NCBI GenBank assembly: GCA_037482015.1
Contig: JBBFKT010000013.1
Location: 1 to 39,357, forward strand
Length of the DNA stretch: 39,357 nucleotides
Source of the DNA: Thermodesulforhabdaceae bacterium
GTDB taxonomy: Bacteria; Desulfobacterota; Syntrophobacteria; Syntrophobacterales; Thermodesulforhabdaceae
Direction of reading: 5' to 3'
The notes below the pieces were generated by a model, which saw only the letters and a list, made by a program, of their open reading frames with translations, was not told the DNA's origin and searched no databases. The translations under genes were made by a program, and so were the position numbers. The stretch's first letter is position 1, and the number at the start of each line of letters is the position of its first letter. Below, one piece after another: positions 34,534 through 39,357 of this stretch.

Positions 34534-36441
34534 TTACTTGCTCTTTTCTTCAAACTCAGCGTCAACTACGTCTTCATCAGCTTTTCTGGTGTCCTTTTCT
34601 GCTTCCGTTTCTTTAGATCTACTTGCCGATTCGCTACTAGCCTGCTGATATGCCTTTTCAGCAACTCTATGAGAAAGGTTTATAAGAACGTTTGTTTCTC
34701 TCTCTATCGCTTCTCTATCGTTTTCTTCCATTAGCTTTTTGAGCTTTTCAATTTGCGTTTCAATTTCAGATCTTGTGGCCGAATCTACCTTTTCGCCGAG
34801 TTCTCTAAGGCTTTTCTCTACACTGTATATGATACTGTCAGCTCGATTCCGCGCTTCAACAAGTTGTCGTTTTTTGTGATCTTCTTCGGCGTGAAGTTCA
34901 GCTTCTTTTATAAGATTCTGTATTTCTTCCTCAGAAAGTCCGCTGGATGGGGTGATCTTTATGGCCTGTTCCTTTCCTGTGGCTAGATCCTTGGCCGATA
35001 CATGGACAATGCCATTGGCGTCAATGTCAAAGGTTACCTCAATTTTGGGAACTCCTCTAGGAGCAGGTGGGATACCCACTAGATCAAAACGCCCTAGACT
35101 CTTGTTGTCAGCCGCCATTTCTCGTTCGCCCTGCAGGACATGGATAGTAACAGCAGTTTGATTATCAGCAGCGGTGGAGAAGATCTGACTTTTTCTTGTG
35201 GGTATTGTGGTATTTCGTTCGATAATTTTTGTCATTATGCCGCCTAGAGTTTCTATACCCAGAGAAAGAGGCGTTACGTCCAGAAGTAGCACGTCCTTTA
35301 CTTCGCCTTTTAACACTGCACCCTGGATTGCTGCACCGATAGCCACAACTTCATCGGGATTAACACCTTTATGAGGCTCTTTGCCAAAGAAGTTCTTTAC
35401 TAGTTCCTGAACCTTAGGCACTCGAGTCATTCCGCCAACGAGGATGACCTCGTCGATGTCTTTTGCATTAAGACCGGCATCTTTTAAAGCCCGTTCCATT
35501 GGGGGAACAAGACGGTCGATTAGGTCTTCGACGAGCGATTCAAACTTGGCTCTGGTGAGCTTTCTTACGAGATGTTTGGGTCCCGTGGCATCCGCAGTTA
35601 TGAAGGGAAGATTAATTTCAGTTTCCAGAACTGTGGATAGCTCTATTTTGGCTTTTTCTGCTGCGTCTTTGAGGCGCTGTAAAGCCATGCGGTCATTTCT
35701 AAGATCTATGCCCGTCTCTTGCTTGAATTCGCTGACAAGCCAGTCGATGATGCGTTGATCAAAGTCTTCCCCTCCAAGGTGAGTATCACCGTTGGTTGCT
35801 TTGACTTCAAATACTCCATCGCCTATTTCTAGAATGGAAATATCGTATGTGCCGCCTCCAAGATCAAATACTGCTATTTTCTCGTCCTTTTTCTTATCGA
35901 GACCGTAAGCCAGAGATGCGGCAGTAGGTTCGTTAATGATCCTGAGCACGTTGAGACCAGCTATTCGTCCAGCATCTTTGGTTGCCTGACGCTGGCTATC
36001 ATTGAAGTATGCGGGAACGGTAATTACGGCATCGGTTACCTTTTCGCCAAGATAATCTTCCGCTGTCTGTTTCATCTTCATCAAAATGTAAGCGGAAATT
36101 TCGGGAGGGCTGTAAACTCGCCCTCTAATTTCAATATGAGCATCACCATTTGAAGCTGGAACAACCTTGTAAGGCAGAATTTTTACATCACCTTGAACCT
36201 CCGGAGAATCGTATTTCCTTCCCATGAGTCTTTTCACAGCAAATACAGTGTTATTAGGATTTGTGATGGCTTGGCGTTTTGCGACCTGACCTACCAGCAA
36301 TTCCCCTGCCTCTGTAAAAGCGACTATGGATGGTGTGGTGCGTCCTCCTTCCGAATTTACAAGCACTTTTGGTTCCTTACCTTCCATTATGGCTACAACC
36401 GAGTTTGTTGTGCCAAGATCTATGCCTATTACTTTGCTCAT
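34534..36441 (-). CDS. dnaK: Chaperone DnaK (Hsp70)
   Basis: The protein has 635 residues from the ATG at 36441, preceded by AAGGGAGG; a longer in-frame reading to 36522 lacks a ribosome site and departs from the family. [13 protein letters not shown] is the N-terminus, and [14 protein letters not shown] and [13 protein letters not shown] are the nucleotide-binding signatures. A substrate-binding domain and a charged lid ending [11 protein letters not shown] follow. It is the main folding chaperone with GrpE and DnaJ. No dnaJ follows. The 153-base gap to grpE has no gene and no clear promoter. Confidence 0.98.
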   Translation of the reverse strand: MSKVIGIDLGTTNSVVAIMEGKEPKVLVNSEGGRTTPSIVAFTEAGELLVGQVAKRQAITNPNNTVFAVKRLMGRKYDSPEVQGDVKILPYKVVPASNGDAHIEIRGRVYSPPEISAYILMKMKQTAEDYLGEKVTDAVITVPAYFNDSQRQATKDAGRIAGLNVLRIINEPTAASLAYGLDKKKDEKIAVFDLGGGTYDISILEIGDGVFEVKATNGDTHLGGEDFDQRIIDWLVSEFKQETGIDLRNDRMALQRLKDAAEKAKIELSTVLETEINLPFITADATGPKHLVRKLTRAKFESLVEDLIDRLVPPMERALKDAGLNAKDIDEVILVGGMTRVPKVQELVKNFFGKEPHKGVNPDEVVAIGAAIQGAVLKGEVKDVLLLDVTPLSLGIETLGGIMTKIIERNTTIPTRKSQIFSTAADNQTAVTIHVLQGEREMAADNKSLGRFDLVGIPPAPRGVPKIEVTFDIDANGIVHVSAKDLATGKEQAIKITPSSGLSEEEIQNLIKEAELHAEEDHKKRQLVEARNRADSIIYSVEKSLRELGEKVDSATRSEIETQIEKLKKLMEENDREAIERETNVLINLSHRVAEKAYQQASSESASRSKETEAEKDTRKADEDVVDAEFEEKSK

Positions 36442-36594
36442 GAGTCGTCGTTTACCTCCCTTTATACAAGAATTTTGATGATTTCTAGGGAACAGGCTGA
36501 CTATAAACAAACTATAAAGCAAAGGATGACTTTAACATGATCGGCGATTCTAGCAATCCCTTGCCTTACTATTTCCCGAAAAACTTCTGGATTT

Positions 36595-37200
36595 TTAATG
36601 GCGAGTTGATCCTTTCGCCACCACAACCATTGCAGGGCGAAGGAGGCGGTCTCGGAACATGTAGCCCTTCTGAAATTCTTCAATGACCGTATTTTCAGGA
36701 TATTCCGATGACTCTCGCTGCATTACAGCTTCGTGATATCTTGGATCAAAGGGCATGCCAACAGATTCGAACGGTTTACAACCAAATTTTTCCAACACGG
36801 TAAGGAAGTTTTTCAATGTTAACTCAACACCTTCCCTAAGAGTTTTAAAATCCGCATCACCTCCTGAATGTTGCAAGGCTCGTTCGAGGTTATCCACTAC
36901 TGGAAGAAGTTCTCGGAGGAGCTGTTCATTGCCGTAACAGATTATGTTTTCACGCTCCCGTTCAAGCCTTTTTCTCATGTTGTCAACGTCTGCAGTCATC
37001 CTAAGCATCCGATCACGTAATTGAGCAATTTCTTCCTCCTTCTGCCTCAGAAATTCCATCAGTTCTTCACGAGTAAGCTCTGTAGCTTCGCTTGGCTCCT
37101 GAGCGGTTTCTTCATTTGTAGCTTCAATCTGATCGTTCTGTTGAAGTTCTTCCTTTGCTGGTTTGTTTTCAGGATGACCGCTATCCTCAAACTTTATCAT
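36595..37200 (-). CDS. grpE: GrpE nucleotide exchange factor
   Basis: The protein has 201 residues. An acidic, Gln/Glu-rich N-terminus is followed by a long coiled coil (about 40-100) and the C-terminal GrpE domain with LPVVDNLERAL, FGCKPFESVGMPFDPRYHEAV and VIEEFQKGYMFRDRLLRPAMVVVAKG. It drives ADP release from DnaK. CAGGAGG precedes the ATG. It lies 26 bases after hrcA. Confidence 0.96.
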   Translation of the reverse strand: MIKFEDSGHPENKPAKEELQQNDQIEATNEETAQEPSEATELTREELMEFLRQKEEEIAQLRDRMLRMTADVDNMRKRLERERENIICYGNEQLLRELLPVVDNLERALQHSGGDADFKTLREGVELTLKNFLTVLEKFGCKPFESVGMPFDPRYHEAVMQRESSEYPENTVIEEFQKGYMFRDRLLRPAMVVVAKGSTRH

Positions 37201-37226
37201 ACTCTTCGCACCTCCTGGACCTTATC

Positions 37227-38312
37227 TTATGCCGAATAGGGACGGCATGTTGGTTCGCTTTCCGCTTTTCCAAGCGGATTTTGCATGTATTCGCTAACTA
37301 CCTGAGCAGTAAATTCAACTATAGGAACTATCCTGGGATAATCCATCCTTAATGGTCCAATAACACCTACAACACCAAGGACAAAATCCCCACGCCGATA
37401 GGGAGAGGAGACAACACCTATTTCGCGGAATTCTTGAAGCTGACTTTCAGGTCCCAGAATCACATGGGCTCCTTCTCGTGGTTTAATAGCCATGTCTAGA
37501 AGTTTCACAATACGGCTTTTGTCTTCGAAGGTTTTTATAATTTGCCTCAGTCTCTCAACATCCGAGAATTCGGGATTGTTTAGGAGATTTGCCTGCCCTT
37601 CAATATGAACATTTGCTTCGAGTTCTTCAGCCTGACGTAACAATTCCCCGAGTAGCTTCATTAGTCTGGCATAAATGTGGTCAAAAACCATTTTATCTTT
37701 TTGCATTTCTTCCAGTATCTTGGCTTTGACCTCCCCAAGTGACAGTTCGTGGACGATGTCATTAAGGTATCGGCTATATTTATCCAGTTCTTCTTGCGTC
37801 AGATTTTCTTCTGAGAGAATAAGCCTGTGGTGAACTATCCCGGATTCGGCAACAATAATTGTCAGGATATACCTTTCATAAAGCTTTATGAATTCAATAC
37901 GTTTAACTTTGACATTTTCAAGTCTCGGGAACAAAACTACACCTACCTGAGAACACAGGTCAGAAAGAAGTTGAGATGTTCTTTTCAATACATCTTCTGT
38001 GCTTCCTGTCGTATTTTGATATGCTTGTCTTATGAGTTCCTGCTCCTTTTTCTCAAGTTTTTTTGACTCCATGAGGGATTCAAGATAAAGTCTGAGCCCT
38101 TTTTCTGTAGGCACCCGCCCAGCTGACGTATGAGGTTGATAAAGATATCCCATCTCTTCGAGGTCGGACATGATATTGCGAATAGTAGCAGGGCCTAGGT
38201 GTTTCATGTATTTCCGCGACACAGTTCGCGATCCTACAGGTTCGCCTGTATGGATGTAATCCACAACCACCGCCTTGAGCACTTCCCTATCTCTTGAACT
38301 AAGCTCAGACAC
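37227..38312 (-). CDS. hrcA: Heat-inducible transcription repressor HrcA
   Basis: The protein has 361 residues. The N-terminal winged helix begins LSSRDREVLKAVVVDYIHTGEPVGS, with LGPATIRNIMSDLEEMGYL as the recognition region, then the HrcA C-terminal domain with LIGPLRMDYPRIVPIVEF. HrcA represses hrcA/groE operons at CIRCE elements and needs GroEL for activity. A ribosome site AAAGGGGGTG lies before the ATG. It is first in the hrcA-grpE-dnaK operon, the order seen in many bacteria. No CIRCE was found in front of it. Confidence 0.96.
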   Translation of the reverse strand: MSELSSRDREVLKAVVVDYIHTGEPVGSRTVSRKYMKHLGPATIRNIMSDLEEMGYLYQPHTSAGRVPTEKGLRLYLESLMESKKLEKKEQELIRQAYQNTTGSTEDVLKRTSQLLSDLCSQVGVVLFPRLENVKVKRIEFIKLYERYILTIIVAESGIVHHRLILSEENLTQEELDKYSRYLNDIVHELSLGEVKAKILEEMQKDKMVFDHIYARLMKLLGELLRQAEELEANVHIEGQANLLNNPEFSDVERLRQIIKTFEDKSRIVKLLDMAIKPREGAHVILGPESQLQEFREIGVVSSPYRRGDFVLGVVGVIGPLRMDYPRIVPIVEFTAQVVSEYMQNPLGKAESEPTCRPYSA

Positions 38313-38374
38313 TTTTTCACCCCCTTTTCCATTGCATCAAAGCTTTTTAACATCATATACCAGGGCTAATTCAG

Positions 38375-38403
38375 AATGTAGTGCCAATTTAAATGCATGT
38401 CAA
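38375..38403 (-). promoter_or_regulatory. Sigma-70 promoter of hrcA-grpE-dnaK
   Basis: On the minus strand TTGACA (38403-38398) and TACATT (38380-38375) are 17 bases apart, about 60 bases before the hrcA start. The surrounding 100 bases contain neither TTAGCACTC nor its partner GAGTGCTAA, and no CTTGAA-type sigma-32 pair. Confidence 0.7.
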
Positions 38404-38416
38404 CTAAGCTAGGAGC

Positions 38417-38578
38417 GTGTTCTAAAAAGACGTCGGTAAGGGTGAAAAAATTTTCACCTCTACCTTGGGCGCCGAGGATGGGGATTGATTCCCTATGAAT
38501 CGGTCGCCGAGGACGGCGACCATCCCAATATCTTACCGCCGTCATGGGAGGGACGGCGTCCTCACCGTCTGTTCTCTG
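38417..38578. repeat. Repeat cluster: MITE terminal-repeat remnant and palindromes
   Basis: GTGTTCTAAAA at 38417-38427 is identical to 11 bases of the terminal repeat of the element at 10122. It is followed by an imperfect palindrome at 38434-38463 (GGTAAGGGTGAAAA and its near-complement) and a perfect hairpin GGTCGCCG-AGGA-CGGCGACC at 38502-38521. A similar GGACGGCG-type hairpin follows at 38551. There is no coding sequence. The region is richer in G+C than its surroundings. Confidence 0.7.
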
Positions 38579-38692
38579 GTGCGCCCGGCATGGACGTGCT
38601 CCTGGAGGTGAAAGTCCTCCCGTGGGTTGATCACAGCGAGCGTAGGGAAGCGCAACTGCACGAGGGTGACCTGGTGTAGGGAGTCTCAGGAT

Positions 38693-38712
38693 GGACGGCG
38701 TCCTCGCCGTCC
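38693..38712. repeat. Hairpin repeat inside the intron remnant
   Basis: GGACGGCG-TCCT-CGCCGTCC is a perfect 8-bp stem with a 4-base loop. It resembles the hairpins at 38502 and 38551 and is probably a small dispersed repeat inserted in the intron. Confidence 0.75.
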
Positions 38713-38826
38713 TGCGAGCCGATGGACAGGAGCCAGATAGAAAGTGCTGCGGAGCAGGGCGAGCGGTCTGGAGTCTGCGAAGCTCTCGTGATCAAGGCGA
38801 AGTGGCGTAAATTCGGCGGTTGTGCA

Positions 38827-38854
38827 GTAAGGGCGAAAAATTTTTCGCCCCTAC
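38827..38854. repeat. 28-bp palindrome inserted in the intron remnant
   Basis: GTAAGGGCGAAAAA followed by TTTTTCGCCCCTAC is palindromic with one mismatch. Its arms match the GTAGGGGCG...CGCCCCTAC palindromes at 10249 and 13374, with another centre. TGCA stands on both sides (38823-38826 and 38856-38859), as a short target duplication might. Confidence 0.75.
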
Positions 38855-39122
38855 ATGCACCCGAAAAGGTGAGGGTGATGAACCGGAGCGGGAAGTCAGC
38901 AGAGGCCGTAGTAGCTATCTGCAGAGGCAACCACAAGATGTCGCCCCTACACTTCTCGAGCCACCCGATGTGGATCCCCATGCCAGTTGGTGTGGGAGGG
39001 GATCGGTCAAACTAACCGCCCCTATCCCAATTTATAAGGCGGTGCATGCTACCATAGGGTGTGCTGGCAACAAACTTTCACAAAACTATGAACACCTTAG
39101 AAGTCTTATTCATTATTATCTT

Positions 39123-39356
39123 CTACCTGACTTCTTCAACATCAAACCCCACAATGTTTCTGCTCTCTCGGCTGAATTCAATTCCAAGAAGATATATTTT
39201 TGTGGATCCATTTGCATACTTTTCCCAATATCTCTTTTCTTTTAGCTGACCAAGTGCCTTTCCTTCCCCATCTAGTTCAACAACCTTGAATTCCATAATG
39301 TAAACTCTGTCCCCATAGAAAACCGTCATGTCTATCTTGCCTACGTTCGTAGCATC
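39123..39356 (-). CDS. C-terminal fragment of AAA-ATPase/PD-(D/E)XK nuclease family protein (5' end outside window)
   Basis: Reading the minus strand from the window end, the frame DATNVGKIDMTVFYGD continues to a stop at 39123, giving 77 residues with the E-x-K motif in IMEFKVVE. It is nearly identical to the C-terminus of the complete gene at 244-1779 and to the fragment at 2-235. The 5' part lies beyond the window, so intactness is unknown. Confidence 0.85.
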   Translation of the reverse strand, partial: DATNVGKIDMTVFYGDRVYIMEFKVVELDGEGKALGQLKEKRYWEKYANGSTKIYLLGIEFSRESRNIVGFDVEEVR

Positions 39357-39357
39357 T

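Larger units (their letters stand above)
38579..39031 (+). mobile_element. Group II intron remnant, reverse transcriptase deleted
   Basis: The 5' end GTGCGCCCGGCATGG followed by TGGAGGTGAAAGTCCTC is the start of domain I of bacterial group II introns. The region to about 38900 reads as intron RNA leading into the usual start of the maturase gene (AACCGGAGCGGGAAGTCAGC). The 3' end has a domain-V-like GAGCC...TTGGT stretch near 38959-38992 and a domain-VI-like GTGGGAGGGG...CCCCTATCCCAAT tail ending near 39031. About 450 bases remain, so the maturase gene has been lost. Domain V pairing looks degraded. Two palindromes lie inside. Intron identity is recognised by eye, not by a covariance model. 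Confidence 0.75.

Noticed and set aside
36442-36522. Extended N-terminus of DnaK
   Set aside because: The 27 extra residues contain the ribosome site of the true start ([10 protein letters not shown]) and are not part of the family.
38375-38420. CIRCE operator upstream of hrcA
   Set aside because: TTGGCACTA resembles one half-site loosely, but no matching GAGTGCTAA half follows at the required 9-base spacing.
38631-39015. Overlapping open frames on both strands in the repeat region
   Set aside because: They fall in the group II intron remnant and palindromes. The piece starting MNRSGKSAEAV is only the residual start of the lost maturase gene.

Overview
The window reads as chromosomal DNA of a Gram-negative, type IV-piliated bacterium, most plausibly a delta-proteobacterium (Desulfobacterota). 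That placement is inference. It rests on the Gram-negative pilus set (PilY1, FimT, PilV, PilW, PilX), a sigma-54 promoter before a pilin gene, an hrcA-grpE-dnaK operon, an LPS heptose phosphatase, an ATP-type PEP carboxykinase and a FeoA-FeoA-FeoB cassette with a small Cys-rich partner. No species is claimed.

Layout. 1-1779: end of one AAA-ATPase/PD-(D/E)XK protein, then a complete paralogue. 1823-10119: a candidate promoter, a small exported protein, pilY1 and four minor-pilin genes in one overlapping operon. 10122-10308: a MITE-like element with a perfect palindromic core. 10455-13128 (minus): PilZ protein, gmhB, pckA. 13235-13451: second copy of the MITE-like element. 13605-15397: rnc and a radical SAM gene. 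15547-18526: sigma-54 promoter, two type IV pilins separated by a terminator, and a TMTC-like membrane glycosyltransferase with TPRs. 18604-18863: tRNA-Val and tRNA-Asp. 18896-25252: rpmE, prfA, prmC, murA, comEC. 25337-27124: metallophosphoesterase, then on the minus strand a Lys-rich exported protein and a ComEA-like DNA-binding protein. 27478-32984: a metal-import block, znuA-znuC-znuB then feoA-feoA-feoB plus a small membrane protein. 33013-34449: aroB and a coiled-coil lipoprotein. 34534-38312 (minus): hrcA-grpE-dnaK. 38417-39031: a repeat-rich, gene-free stretch with an internally deleted group II intron invaded by palindromes. 39123-39356 (minus): a third copy of the nuclease C-terminus.

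How the genes work together. The PilY1/minor-pilin operon would build and prime the pilus tip. The pilin locus supplies shaft subunits and probably a glycosylation enzyme. ComEC and the ComEA-like protein are the inner-membrane channel and the periplasmic DNA receptor of natural transformation, for which type IV pili are the usual capture device. DNA uptake is therefore a recurring theme. The rest is housekeeping: translation termination, murein precursor synthesis, aromatic amino acids, protein folding, and zinc and ferrous iron import.

Both window ends lie inside copies of the same multicopy nuclease family, which suggests that the window is a contig that broke at repeats.
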